This document shows positions 11,721 to 23,059 of a stretch of DNA of 64,000 nucleotides, piece by piece. Every line of letters begins with the position of its first letter. Position 1 is the stretch's first letter. A program made the translations under genes and the position numbers. The stretch spans positions 463,201 to 527,200 of the forward strand of contig OY744547.1 in assembly GCA_963556195.1 (NCBI GenBank), written 5' to 3'. This stretch comes from Sepiola atlantica (Eukaryota > Mollusca > Cephalopoda > Sepiida > Sepiolidae). The notes beneath the pieces were generated by a model. It saw only the letters and a list, made by a program, of their open reading frames with translations, ran no database searches and was not told the DNA's origin.

Positions 11721-13280
11721 AAATATCAAGTGATATTCCAACGAGGCCTATCGTACAATTGAACACTTTGCTTCCTTTTTAAATAAATACACAATTTGTT
11801 ATGCTCATGTTGCTAAAACATTTTTGTTTCTGTTTCGGAAACGTCAACCATAGATTTTACTGGCGTGACGTGGGCGTGACGTGTGTATAACGAATGCTAC
11901 GAAATGGAAAGACGAAGCAAGTACGCCGTTCCGAATGTTACCGAAGCCCCTACTCTCCCCATGTTAAGAATGGATTCTAAAACTCCGCCAGTAAAATCTA
12001 TGGTTGACGATTACGAAACAGTACAAATGGGCGTTTAAAATAAAATTATTTTAATATTAGGATCAGTTTGAAATTTTTCAAAAATGGTACACCGGCTATA
12101 AAGTCAATGTCCATTTTACGATAAACTTATAATTCGTTTTTTTTTTTTTTTTTTTACTTTTATGTCATTTACTTTTTCCGTAATAACATACGTATCGCAA
12201 ATTAAAGTTTGGTAAATTTGTAGATCCCCCCATCCATAAGATTCTATATTTTTAAAGCGATTACGTGGAAACTGATATAAAAAAAAGAAAAAAAACAACA
12301 ACAACAATTATTTTAAAATTTAGAGTAGGGGATCAGTTTCGCATACACATTTAACGTAAAATGATTCTACCATTTCCGGGTCGTTCTAAGTTTTTAGGTC
12401 AGTAAACCAAATTGTTATTCTTTACAACTAAGTCTGAGTCCGAGTGGCAAGGTCGTAAAACCACAAATAAGCGCCCCAAAAAGCACCCTCATTCCCCCCA
12501 AAACGCACAGAATTTATCTCCCATAGCAAAAAATTAAATAAACTAGTTCCCCGCCATAAAACGCTAGAATGGCCCGGAAATGATCCCCACTCTAAATTCT
12601 AAATTAATTGTTTTTTTTTTCAGGGTGTTCACATGTAATCGCCTAAAAAGTAGAATCTCATTATTTGTTTTGGCGGGGAGTGGAAGGAGCAGTTAGCGGA
12701 CAGTGTTAATCTACAATAATACGATGACATTATTTTTTTAAAAAAATGAGTTCAATTAATTTTATCTCAAATAATTTCGTTTTCTTTGACGTCATAATGA
12801 ACGCAGCGCGACACGAAGAACAAAATTGCGACATTAATTTATTTAAAGAAATGAAAGGCTGCCTGTTATCCATTCTTTTCATCGCTTTTTAGAGCATTAT
12901 TCCTGTTTATGTAAATTGGATGGATTTAAATTTATATCTTTGTTGTTAAAAATAACCGCGACTTACGACGACGAAATCTAGCATTAGATGCTTTTGTTTT
13001 CGCGTAGAAATTGAATCCGTTTTCTAAAAATATACGTTTAGTTTTAAAAAGTCTTCGACTAAAAAAAGTATATTTTTCGAATTCTACCGATTTGATTAAA
13101 CATGGACTCATCAAAATTGTAAAAATTCAAAAAGTAAAATTTAATTTCTGAAAAATCTTAACTAAAAATGCGAATAATTCAAAGGAAAGAGTCGATAATT
13201 TCGTTCTGTTTAAAGTCGTTTTCCGAACATAATATTTACATGTCTTCCCAGCAAGGTCAAGTTTAACGTGGTAAGTCCAG
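11720..13280. other. No recognised feature
   Basis: AT-rich unique-looking DNA with scattered homopolymer runs. No splice-bounded exon recognised. Confidence 0.5.
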
Positions 13281-13284
13281 TTCC

Positions 13285-13560
13285 TCACCAAAAAAAAAAA
13301 AAGGGGAGGGGGCTCTGGACGGGTATAAAAAATAGCCATGTCCGAACCAGTCGGTATTCCCTGGCGATTTGGGCGCATCGGGCAATAAAGATATATCTCC
13401 TACTTGAACGGAAGAGGTAAAGCCTGGGATGATGGACTCCTGATTAACGACAGAACATTTCAACGATCCCAGCCCGAAGGCGAGGACCCCCCGTTTCCAA
13501 ATATTAACATAGATTGAAGCCGAAATCTTCGCTTCTTTCTCGCAATTGTAATCACAGATC
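13285..13560 (-). repeat. Family S SINE, diverged copy
   Basis: CCGAACCAGTCGGTATTCCC, GGCGCATCGGGCAATAAAG, GGTAAAGCCTGGGATGATGG. Head not identified. Confidence 0.6.
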
Positions 13561-14266
13561 ATCAGTCGACTTCGATTCTACAAGAATATTCGATCTTCAC
13601 ATAAGAATACACAGTAACCCGACTGCTAATACCGCCCACACGTACCTTTTTAGGGGGAGAGATTTCTGTTGTTTGGAATGATTACAAAACGATTCGAAAC
13701 AGGTGTCATTTCGTTTTAGTGAGAGAAAAAAGAATATCTTTCCGTATTAGTGTATTTTCGAGTTTTGTCTAACAATTTAAGTATGGATTCCAAAGTTGTT
13801 TTGTGAGCGTGCTTTTTGAGTCGGATTCCATATATATTTAAAAAAAAAAAATTTAAACTTGCGTATCTCAGCACAAACACGAAACATGTTTATCGGCAAT
13901 GCTTTTAGAGTGTATAAGATGTGATAAATGTTTGTTGTGTGTACTCGCATATCAAAACCGTTAATCACTGTAGTCTATTAAGTAAGACAACAACAAAGTT
14001 TTCCTTTTTTTACAAAAAGAAAAACACAATTTATAAATAAAAGGAAACAATGAAAACAATCAATATAAAAGAAAAAAAAAGTTTTTTGTTTTTTTTAAAA
14101 TAATAATAAAATGAAAATGCATTAATTAATTTAACTAACCCGTCCCCCCAGTTGATGCTGGCTACACGTTTGACATGGTTCGGTTTACATAGCAGTAATA
14201 GTCTTGAAGAAAGAGGTGTTTTTTTTTAAAAAGAGAGAAAAGAGAAATGTATTTAAATATACTTAC

Positions 14267-14345
14267 CAATCATAGTGCCGACAATGAGCATGATTCCTGA
14301 TAAAAGTCCAACATTTTTCTTTAATTTTACGGTTTCTTCTCCCAT
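14267..14345 (-). CDS. SLC7A: First coding exon of an SLC7/LAT-type amino acid transporter
   Basis: Read on the minus strand, 26 codons plus one base begin MGEETVKLKKNVG and continue into a hydrophobic stretch ending LIVGTMIG. This matches the start of transmembrane helix 1 of LAT-type (SLC7A5/7/8-like) amino acid exchangers, whose unwound GSG motif follows directly. The exon stops inside the first Gly codon of that motif at a consensus donor (GTAAGT, 14266-14261), giving a phase 1 intron. The start codon has a good Kozak context (A at -3, G at +4), and the ten-residue cytosolic N-terminus is short, as in invertebrate members. LAT proteins normally work in the plasma membrane with an SLC3 heavy chain and exchange neutral amino acids. 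No second exon was recognised to the left, so the rest of the gene probably lies outside the window. The family is fairly secure from the peptide; the exact paralogue cannot be told from 26 residues. Confidence 0.82.
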
Positions 14346-14600
14346 TGTGGCTGTAATTGTAGTTCCTTCGTGTGTTGGTTTTTCAGCAAGACAAACGCGA
14401 CGGACCCGAATGTAAAGCGAGTCTGGTTTGATTCGCGCACGGAGGCGGAGTGGGAGCGAAACACACGTGACAAAACTAGAACAACAACACGATGGCTATT
14501 GCAATCCGAAGAAATAACGAATCGTCTTTATTTAATCGTCATACCGGTTTTAATTCCCCTATTATTTTGCGAATATGGACCCTCGGGAGGGATTTAGATT
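14346..14600 (-). promoter_or_regulatory. Probable 5' UTR and promoter region of the SLC7-type gene
   Basis: Directly upstream of the transporter start codon the base composition changes: this stretch is richer in GC and CpG (clusters around 14395-14470) than the AT-rich DNA on either side, and it has no microsatellite. It contains an E-box-like CACGTGTG at about 14463-14470. No clear TATA box is placed. The transcription start and any 5' non-coding exon cannot be fixed from sequence alone. Confidence 0.5.
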
Positions 14601-15230
14601 TAGTAAGAACTATTTATTAATTTCACTAAGATGTTTATACAAATATGAAACTGACGACAACAGTGTAGCACAACACGTCAATGCCCGTCAATCGTCACAA
14701 TCAAACTGAAGTTTATATCAGATAAAAATATATAAATTAGATGTTTTTTCTCCAGATTATTCGTCTACTGCTTTTAAAGATGGGTCTTCACACACACACA
14801 CACCCACACACACCCACACACACATACACACATAAAAAAAGAAAACTGTTCAGAATTTGATAAATATTCCCACAAATGACTTAGAAAAGCATCCAAAGAA
14901 TTGTTGTTCTAATTTTACTAATCAATATAAACATTTGCTTCTGTCAATTTTTTACTTTACAAAAAAGTAGGAACGTTTGTTATTTTTTTTATTTATTTAC
15001 TTCTTTCTTTTCTTCGGACAGGCATCGTCGTTAGTGAATTACTTACACAAACCTGCGATTGGTCAATGCGAGTCTTGCCCTTAAAATGGGCGGAGGTAAG
15101 AACCGGAAATTCGCTCAATAAAAAGTAAAATTGACCTATGTCGAGAAGAAAAAAAAAGGATGAATGAAAAGTTTATTTTTAAGTTTATTTTTATTTGGAG
15201 AAGCGATAAGAAACTCGGATCATTTTTCGT
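14600..15230. other. Intergenic, unassigned; short CA tract
   Basis: CA-rich stretch at 14790-14835, otherwise unassigned upstream DNA of the SLC7-type gene. Confidence 0.5.
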
Positions 15231-15615
15231 CGGTTTGTCATGCTTACATTTCAAATAGAATTTATTTGGTCTGTCACAATGAAGTTTGAAATATCATTTT
15301 ATCTGGTCTGTCAAGCACAAGTAGTAAATATCATTTTATTTGGTCTGTCAAGCATAAGTTTGAAATATCATTTTATCTGGTCTGTCAAGCACAAGTAGTA
15401 AATATCATTTTATTTGGTCTGTCAAGCATAAGTTTGAAATATCATTTTATTTGGTCTGTCAAGCACAAGTAGTAGATATCATTTTATTTGGTCTGTCAAG
15501 CATAAGTTTGAAATATCATTTTATCTGGTCTGTCAAGCACAAGTAGTAAATATCATTTTATTTGGTCTGTCAAGCATAAGTTTGAAATATCATTTTCTAT
15601 TCGTCTGTCGCCCTT
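15231..15615. repeat. 37-bp satellite array with dimeric order
   Basis: GGTCTGTCA begins at 15268, 15305, 15342, 15379 and so on, exactly 37 bp apart, for about ten units. Two monomer types alternate (AAGCACAAGTAGTAAATATC and AAGCATAAGTTTGAAATATC), giving a 74-bp higher-order unit. The same monomer family forms the 63395-64000 array. Confidence 0.95.
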
Positions 15616-15691
15616 ATTTTGAAATTGCGTTTTCTTTGTTAAACGCACACATGAAATGAATACATCTAATGTAAGATGGGTTCGTAAAATA

Positions 15692-15694
15692 TCG

Positions 15695-15764
<70 letters not shown>
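15692..15764. repeat. (TA)n microsatellite
   Basis: About 36 units. It abuts a ribozyme-bearing repeat. Confidence 0.95.
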
Positions 15765-15765
<1 letters not shown>

Positions 15766-16015
15766 AGAGTTTACCAAGACATTTCATTCAAGAAATAATT
15801 CATCACAAAAAAAAAGTTTCTTTTCCTTCATAATGTATTTATTTTCTAAATATATTGTTCCCTACACGTGTTTCGCTACCAGAGAAAAGTACTTGTTTGG
15901 CAGTTCATCAGGGGAGATATAAAACCTAGAATATGGACCTCAATAACTGACAATGCCCCACGGGGGATTAGCCTAATTGAAGTCACTTAAGAAGAAAAAG
16001 TAAAAAAAAAAAACA
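15764..16015 (-). mobile_element. Penelope-like terminal repeat (pLTR) fragment, subfamily 2
   Basis: The minus strand is a diverged relative of the 18160-18515 and 28750-29110 repeats: same order of CTTCTTAAGTGACTTCA, hammerhead, AATAAATA, CTTGGTAA. It lies between a TA tract at 15692-15764 and the repeat body ending near 16015. Confidence 0.65.
15851..15921 (-). ncRNA. Hammerhead ribozyme with two-part stem I
   Basis: Minus strand: TATAT-CT-CCC, CTGATGA (15905-15911), stem II CTGCCA/TGGTAG, GAAA (15871-15874), stem III ACAC/GTGT region, A15863, GGG-AACA-ATATA. Core boxes are perfect. Stem I has a proximal CCC/GGG and a distal TATAT/ATATA helix around an internal loop, the layout expected where tertiary contacts form. 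A strong candidate for activity. Confidence 0.78.
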
Positions 16016-16057
16016 GTTAAAAACCTTGGTAATATGTGGTAGGTGTGATGCTGCGCT

Positions 16058-16058
<1 letters not shown>

Positions 16059-16129
<71 letters not shown>
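16059..16129. repeat. (TA)n microsatellite
   Basis: About 35 units. Confidence 0.95.
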
Positions 16130-16139
16130 TTTTTCTTCT

Positions 16140-17475
16140 CTTCTCTTCTTTAATATAAAAAATTAAGTCTGTCAGATTTTCTGAGATAGACCTAAATAGC
16201 AATGCATATGAAACATCGATATTTGATTCTAACACACCATTCAAGTCATTTACGTAAATTTTCAACCCGTATTTTTTACGTAAAAATTGAACTCGAATCA
16301 ATTCCATCGATTACTTATTCTATCCGGCTGGATTATATTTTCAGTAGCATACACTGCGTGAGATTCACCGTTTACTTTTATTGGCTCATCAACAGAGAAG
16401 ATTTTCTAGAACCGCTTTATACGTATTTATTCACATCGTTCCCTTTTACCCACATTATTACTACGTTTAAAAAATTATATTCAAGCGCTTATTATATATA
16501 TGCTTGTTTATTAAGTTTTCTTGGCTATTCTCTGCTATAAATAGTTTAAAACGTACACACATACACAAATACCGCCTGTAGATTGCGAACAATCATTGTT
16601 CGCATTCAGCATATTATTTTTACTGGTCATATACGTTATAAGTATGTTTATACATTGTAATATTTTATTTTTTTGGTTAATTAATCGCTCGCAATTCGAA
16701 GGTCATTTTAAACACTCCCAACTGTTGTTTGGATATCAATTTAATAGTTTTTTTTTTAATGTAATGTATGGAAGCACCTATATGTAACAATAACAGAAAT
16801 GTGTTTATCTGTTGTTTGTATCTAAAATTTATCTGATGTCTACCGGTAGTTAGAATATGAAATAAGATGGGGAAATAAGACGGTGGGTGTTGTAATTAGC
16901 CGTAAACAGTTTTAAACAATTCGTAAATAATATATGTTAATGTAAGTAAATGTTAAATATTGTTTCTACAGTGCGCTGTTAGCAACTGGTTAAGCAAAAA
17001 ATATGTATATTACTAAATATCATATATCGGTGTAATGGGTGGCGGGTGTAGTATATGTTAATAAGAGAGTATAAACTCCACCACAATTCTCCTAATAAGA
17101 CGAACAATATTGACCCGGACTAAATAGCGAAATTGATGAATAGGATTAAAACGATTTTTTTGGTTTTCATGATACGGATCAATTTATAGTGGAAAAAATG
17201 AAGGAAGAGGTTTTTATGTATTTATTATTTTGTTGTGTTAATTTTTCTGGTCAATGTATATATATTTAATAGTTTAATTGTTTTTAAATTCCCGAAACAG
17301 TTTTTCATGGTAAACAACTGATGATCCCTTAAAATAGTGATAACATATAATAACTGTAAAAAATAAATTGACTTACATGAGTGATTTTCCACTGGAAGAC
17401 TTGAGACTATAAGTTTTTTTTGTTGTTTTTTTTTATATATTTTTTTTATATAGTTTTAATGGTTGAGAAACTTCC
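16140..17475. other. No recognised gene
   Basis: AT-rich. Frames at 16202-16540 and 16596-16787 have no recognisable domain and ordinary AT-rich composition. A 9-bp hairpin TGCGAACAA/TTGTTCGCA lies at about 16585-16605. The block 17270-17345 is shared with 40690-40745. Confidence 0.5.

Positions 17476-17479
<4 letters not shown>

Positions 17480-17548
<69 letters not shown>
17480..17548. repeat. (TA)n(TG)n microsatellite
   Basis: About 26 TA then 7 TG units. Confidence 0.95.
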
Positions 17549-17734
17549 CATGCCTGTTTCTCAAAGCGAAGACATACTAGGGAGTGTACCTTAAGTGTGT
17601 TCACATGCACAATTTGCATGTGAACATAATGGAAGTAGTTCTGCGTTTCTAGCTGTCACTTAAATGAGCTAGATACACTTTTCTAACATGTTACACAATG
17701 AAATTAATCTATTTATAAGCGTTATGTTAACATA

Positions 17735-17830
17735 TATCTGAAGAGCTCAGTGGATAAGATATCTAACTGACGACGTCAAGGTTTCTGTTAAGGTAAACTC
17801 TCCTTAATATGATGTTGCATATGATGCTAT
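17735..17830 (+). repeat. tRNA-like SINE head, degenerate
   Basis: GAGCTCAGTGGATAAGATAT resembles a tRNA A box; the B box is eroded. Confidence 0.35.
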
Positions 17831-17954
17831 TCCACACTCTAATTCGGGAAACACACGGTAACTCTGCTAGTAGAAAATATCTGTCAAGTTCTCTGTGTGT
17901 TCCCTATAGAAAAAAAGGTTCAAGAATCTACATGAAAACTAAAACAATATTCAT

Positions 17955-18150
17955 GTATTAAGATTTCCGCGAAAGTCGATGGAAGTCGTCTCGAATCTTT
18001 AAGGGCAACCCTAAGGAGACTATGCGGGCAGAACACCCTTTAAAATCCTAAATGTATCCTATTTTGATTAAATTTAAATCAAATTTTCAGGGTAAGACAA
18101 TCGAAGTGATCTCGAATCTCTAAGTGCCCTCCTAAGGGAGCTATGGGAGC
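17955..18150. repeat. Direct repeat, two diverged copies about 120 bp apart
   Basis: AAGTCGATGGAAGTCGTCTC and AAGACAATCGAAGTGATCTC, each followed by GAATCTYTAAG and CCTAAGGRGRCTATG. Confidence 0.65.
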
Positions 18151-18173
18151 TCGTGCATAATAATGCACGAGCT
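18148..18173. repeat. Perfect 11-bp hairpin at the start of a pLTR copy
   Basis: AGCTCGTGCAT / ATGCACGAGCT with loop AATA, at the 5' edge of the 18160-18515 repeat. In the long copy the same edge reads ATAATGCACAAGCT (near 28754) without the inverted half. Confidence 0.8.
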
Positions 18174-18501
18174 ACTTTTCTAAGACTTTTCTAGGACTTT
18201 CTTTATTTATCGTTGTTCTTCCTTGCTTTTTAATTTTGACTTTTATTTTTATTTTTTTTTCCTCTTCTCTTCTTAAGTGATCTCAACTATTGCAACGCCA
18301 CATTGTGTATTGTCGGCAGTTGAAACCAGTATTCCAGACATTTAATTTCTCTGATGATCTGCCAAGCAAGTAACTGCTTGGTAGTGAAACACGTGTAGGA
18401 AAAAACATTTAATTTGAATAAATAGTATTTGTAAGAAAAAATATCTTTAATGGTGATCATTGGTGTCCTGAAAGGAATGCTTTGGTAAGCCTTCATAAAA
18501 T

Positions 18502-18515
<14 letters not shown>
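18160..18515 (+). mobile_element. Penelope-like terminal repeat (pLTR), solo copy
   Basis: About 355 bp, closely matching 28750-29107 (plus) and 25784-26145 (minus). It ends CATAAAATCAC directly before a CA/TA tract. It contains a hammerhead ribozyme. Assigned to a Penelope-like element because the long copies flank a GIY-YIG endonuclease domain. Confidence 0.75.
18346..18402 (+). ncRNA. Hammerhead ribozyme in solo pLTR
   Basis: TTTCT, CTGATGA (18351-18357), a 10-bp stem II (CTGCCAAGCA/TGCTTGGTAG, one wobble), GAAA (18386-18389), a short stem III (ACACGTGT), predicted cleavage after A18397, then GGAAA. Both core boxes are intact. The very short stem III is typical of retroelement hammerheads, which may work best as dimers (known for the class). 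Confidence 0.8.

Positions 18516-18582
<67 letters not shown>
18512..18582. repeat. (TA)n microsatellite
   Basis: About 35 units. Confidence 0.95.
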
Positions 18583-18584
<2 letters not shown>

Positions 18585-18665
18585 CAATAAGAATTGGAAA
18601 AAGAATAATATTTACTGAATGATCAAGTAGTTTAAACAAGGAATATATAAATAAACTTTTTCCTT

Positions 18666-18705
18666 TCCTTAATCCATGGATTCTCAAAAATGCAAGCTTT
18701 TTAAA
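18666..18705 (-). ncRNA. Half hammerhead (3' half only)
   Basis: Minus strand keeps stem II half, GAGA in place of GAAA, a perfect AATCCATGGATT stem III, A, and AGGAAA. The CUGAUGA half is gone. Dead copy of the 31976-32024 family. Confidence 0.4.
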
Positions 18706-18734
18706 ATTAAATATTAAGGTTTTTTTTTACCTAC

Positions 18735-18840
18735 AGGAGTGGTGGTTGCAGGCAGTGGATGGGATCGAACGCAGTTCGTAGACTCAGGCTAGAATTACGA
18801 AACAAACACCCATGATCACACGGCTACCGGCAATCAACAC
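18735..18840 (-). repeat. tRNA-derived SINE
   Basis: The minus strand has GCCGGTAGCCGTGTGATCAT (A-box region) and GCGTTCGATCCCA (B box). Confidence 0.5.
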
Positions 18841-18919
18841 AGACAATAATTAAAATTAAGATACACTTACCAAAGAGGCAGGGGAAAGTGTTATTGCTGT
18901 CCATAGTGTTCAACGCTCG

Positions 18920-18990
18920 CACGGAACACATATATGATGAGAGCAGTAAGCTTGAACTGACGTCGTTCGTAGGTAAAATATTAAAATATA
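18920..18990 (+). ncRNA. Decayed hammerhead, GAGC-stem family
   Basis: ATGATGA (first C lost), GAGC-agtaa-GCTT, GAAC for GAAA, GACGTCGTT, TAGGTAAAAT. A parallel copy at 19250-19300 is damaged differently, and a third lies at 60829-60856. Comparing them shows a common ribozyme ancestor. Confidence 0.4.
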
Positions 18991-19249
18991 ATTCAAGTAA
19001 AATTGAAAGTTGAGCACTGTCGGAAAGATTAAAAATAAACATTCCCTCTAAAGCTTCAATGCAATGCCCCGACTTCGTTGTTGAATTCTATCGAATGTTT
19101 AGATATTTATACTCGCCGCTTTCAGTATAAATATCACTTAATTTCTCCGTTATCACGTGACAATCTCACGTGGCCTAATGGAACTAGGATTCAAGGTGGC
19201 TCTGTGAACCGGGTTCGCGAAGTGTGACCGTCTGAGATTGTTATTTCTC

Positions 19250-19310
19250 TGCGCTGATGAGAGCCGTAAGCTCAAAACAACGTCTTAGGTAGGTAAAATA
19301 GTAAAATATA

Positions 19311-19312
<2 letters not shown>
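19250..19312 (+). ncRNA. Decayed hammerhead, GAGC-stem family
   Basis: CTGATGA (19254-19260) intact, stem II GAGC/GCTC perfect with loop CGTAA, AAAA (19274-19277) in place of GAAA. The G12 change should kill activity. Confidence 0.45.

Positions 19313-19314
<2 letters not shown>

Positions 19315-19381
<67 letters not shown>
19315..19381. repeat. (TA)n microsatellite
   Basis: About 33 units. Confidence 0.95.
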
Positions 19382-19384
<3 letters not shown>

Positions 19385-19695
19385 TATTTTTATTTACACA
19401 GACATGTACAAAATCTGCGACACTGGCATGTCGATGTTATCGATCAACAGAGATCTTATCAGGCAGAGTTAGAATCCGATCTTTCCAAAATATGATCTAA
19501 GTTTAAGATCGGATTCTGAGATCTCATCAGGCAGAGTCAGAATCCGGTCTTTCAAAAATATGATCTAAGGTTAAGATCGGATTCTTACTCTGCCTGATGA
19601 GATCTCCGTTTATAATAACTGTTGATCGATAACATCGGCATGCCAGTGTCGCATATTTTGTACATGTCTGTGTTAATAAAAATAATCACATATAA
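19381..19695. repeat. Family A palindrome with extra internal inverted copies
   Basis: Outer arms 19381-19492 and 19568-19695 are inverted copies of family A. The centre holds two further short inverted pieces (GATCTTATCAGGCAGAG, GAGATCTCATCAGGCAGAG), a ladder of template switches. Confidence 0.85.
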
Positions 19696-19774
19696 AACCT
19701 CTATTTGATATTGAGCACTTTTTATAAACCCGGTTAAAATACTTTGGATTACTACCCTGTGGATGTTTTATCTG

Positions 19775-19778
<4 letters not shown>

Positions 19779-19840
<62 letters not shown>

Positions 19841-19852
19841 AGAGAGAGAGAT

Positions 19853-19919
<67 letters not shown>

Positions 19920-19932
19920 CAGAGAGAGAGGG
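19779..19932. repeat. (TA)n(GA)n compound microsatellite
   Basis: About 30 TA units then about 90 bp of GA with GATA and GACA variants. Confidence 0.95.
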
Positions 19933-19999
19933 GGATTATTTTCCGATAAAAACAATGAACGTATGCCATTTGATCGCTCTTCGGGCAAAGTTTAACTGA

Positions 20000-21055
20000 T
20001 CTACCGCACAAACACCACCAAAGCTCCCCTCTAAAAAAGGGCGGGTCCAGAAGGGAGTAAAAAAGGACGCACCCAGCAATTATCCGATATTTTTTCTATA
20101 AAACATTTCCCAGCAGTAAAAAAAAAAAAAAGTATGTTTGTTTAACTCCCATGGCTTTTATTTCTCAATCTCTATATTATTCAAATTGTGTGACTACTTC
20201 TCGTGTGACTGTGTGTGCTTTTCGCCTCGACGTGATTTATACATTTTTAGCATTTATTTTATGTTTCGGAACTTTTTAGACAACGATTGATAATTTGTAT
20301 TATTTGGGTTACCTTTCGCATCATAACTCGGGAATCTACGGAATTTCAAACGAAACCCTTTATTTAATCCATGGGGGTAGATTGTTCTCGTTCCGTAAGC
20401 CATGACCGGGTCGAAGTTTTAAGTATTTCTTAGTATCGCCCGTACAGAAGACTGTCACTTAGAACTGATTATCACTTTTATCCGTTGCGCCACGGGTCCA
20501 TGTGGACAATTCTAGTACAAATTTTAGGAACCTTAAACCTACTCTTGTGTGTAGTCTTACTATTTATTAATATTCATTGCTCTATCTTCTCGCTATATAA
20601 AAGTCAATGTTTGTTTGTACCGGAGTTGCTTGGGATAATTGAGGAAATCAAGAATCGCTTCCGCCGGAAGTAAATTCACCGCACAGACTCTTATCACAGA
20701 AAAGACACTTTTGGGGAGATGGAGGTGGAGTAGTGAAAATAATGTATGAGGTAAGATAGTTTTAATTTACAATATAACCACAGAATGAAATGGCTGGCTG
20801 GCTTGTGCCCGAAGAAACTGAAATGCATCATAGTGGAATTTAATTTAATAATGAAATTTATTTGTGGGATACTCACTAACTTGTTTGCTTTTTCCGCAGT
20901 CTCTGTGTGTGTTTTAATTAGTAGAGGAGGGCGTTATAATTTCTAATTGACAATGTCGAAACGGATTACAGACCTTATTGTAAAGAAATCTTTTTGTAAG
21001 GATGCAACATATATTTTTTTATGAAGGAACGGAACAGATATTTTATGGTATATAA
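20000..21055. other. Unassigned; one TATA-box-like site
   Basis: GCTATATAAAAG at 20593-20604 would fit a core promoter, but no exon, polyA signal or known repeat is tied to it. The frame at 20485-20673 shows no domain. Confidence 0.4.
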
Positions 21056-21059
21056 CAAA

Positions 21060-21450
21060 TCTATTTTCTGTAAGAAATACATTTTTTAATAAATACCACA
21101 GATCTTTTTTTGCATGCAATACACCAGATCTTTTTTATAAGGAATACCACAGATCTTGTTTTGCATGTAATACACCAGATCTTTTTTATAGGGAATACCA
21201 CAGATCTTTTTAGCATGCAATATACCAGATCTTTTTTATAAGAAATACCACAGATCTTTTTTTGCATGTAATACACCAGATCTTTTTTATAAGGAATACC
21301 ACAGATCTTTTTTTGCATGTAATACACCAGATCTTTTTTGACTGCATACAAACCATCTATTTTGCATGTAATAGACCACATCTTTTTTATAAGGAATACA
21401 CCACATCTTTTTATAATGAATACAACAGATCTTTTTTTGCATGTACTACA
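21060..21450. repeat. 51-bp tandem repeat made of two related half-units
   Basis: Two related 25-26-bp half-units (CAGATCTTTTTTATAAGGAA and CAGATCTTTTTTTGCATGTA, each ending AATACC or AATACACC) alternate. As 51 is divisible by 3 the minus strand stays open over 130 codons with a 17-residue period (KKDLVYYMQKKICGIPY type). The frame looks like a by-product of the repeat, not a gene. Confidence 0.85.
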
Positions 21451-21775
21451 CACTGTTATGATGTGATAATGATCTAACCTATTTCGTGACTACCTGGACT
21501 CTTCTAGACACTATGTATAGAGGATCTTACGCCGAACTATCGAACCTGTCTCGGATCAGTATTTCTGTAACATTATTATTATAATATAATTATAATTATA
21601 ATATTATGTACTTCTGTAAATACATGCTCTTGTAAATATACCCCCGTGTTGTCCTATTTATTATTGACAACACTGGTGACAAGAACTTGGACTTATGTCG
21701 GATACAACATAACCATTACAACAACTGGCAATGTTGGATTTTTAAAGAAAGACTTAGGTGGTGTGCTCGGGAAAA

Positions 21776-21933
<158 letters not shown>

Positions 21934-21999
21934 TATTTGAACAAATTGATGCGTAATGCCGGAATGTTGAATTTTTGAAGAAAGACTTAGGTGGTGTGC

Positions 22000-22640
22000 T
22001 CGGGAAAATTGTTAATTACAACAATAACAGCGAGAAGTTAAAAGCCGTACTGGATTTTTAACACACAAAGTGTGCCAAATCTGCAACAGGGAAAACACTC
22101 TAACGTCAGAAAATAAAGTTTTCATTCCTCAGTCGGACGAAAAATATTTCAAATCAGTCTCCAATACGAAGTTTCGAACCCTAGCCCTAACCCTAACCCT
22201 AACTCAACCACAATTTTTGAAATAAAAATCCATCGACCACGAAAAAAAACAAAACAACAACAAAAGGTTTTTATTGTTTAATCGGGTAAATAAGTTTGAA
22301 TCATACTTGTCAGATATTTTTACCCTTTTGGCGTTCAGGCCTAATTTATGTGTTTTGCTTCCTTCATGTAGAAACGTTATGGCTCCCGGACAACGCTGTG
22401 TGCCCCTACTAGTAATAAATTAAATGATAAAATTAAAAACTTATTATTATTAATTAATTACGGAATGTCGACGGGTGCTGTTTGTATCATATAAACATTC
22501 TTGTCTATTTTCTTGATTTGGAAATTTAATAAAAGTAAACGTTCTTAAAATATATACGTGACATCATTAGTCGTTTTATTTTATTTGCTTTTTGACCATA
22601 ATTTTCTTTCGTAGTTTTTGTTGTGCTTCGGATAAAGATA
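22000..22640. other. No recognised gene; short telomere-like tract
   Basis: Only the CCCTAA tract at 22176-22206 stands out. Confidence 0.5.
22176..22206 (-). repeat. Interstitial CCCTAA tract
   Basis: About four CCCTAA units, one variant (CCCTAG). Confidence 0.85.
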
Positions 22641-22720
22641 ACGAATAAGCCCCGGGCGAATCTCGAACTCTCGTCCACCTATTTGTACCAGAAAAGCCTG
22701 GTATAACGCACTAAAGAACA
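22640..22720 (-). repeat. tRNA-like SINE head
   Basis: The minus strand has TAGTGCGTTATACCAGG and GAGAGTTCGAGATTCGCCC (B box). Confidence 0.45.
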
Positions 22721-22764
22721 TTAAAATATAGTCCCAAAGAGACCTATTAGCTAGTTAGTTAGTT

Positions 22765-22980
<216 letters not shown>

Positions 22981-23059
22981 ATGGTAATAATCCAGGTGAA
23001 AAATATCCACAGGGTGGTAATCCAGAGTAAAAAGTGCTCAATATCAAAATAGAGCTTTA

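Noticed and set aside
16202..16787. Two plus frames both with a WLINR-like peptide
   Set aside because: The peptide likeness is not matched by the surrounding DNA. Ordinary AT-rich chance frames.
21061..21453. 130-codon minus frame as a gene
   Set aside because: It is a 51-bp tandem repeat. No start context, splice site or domain supports it.
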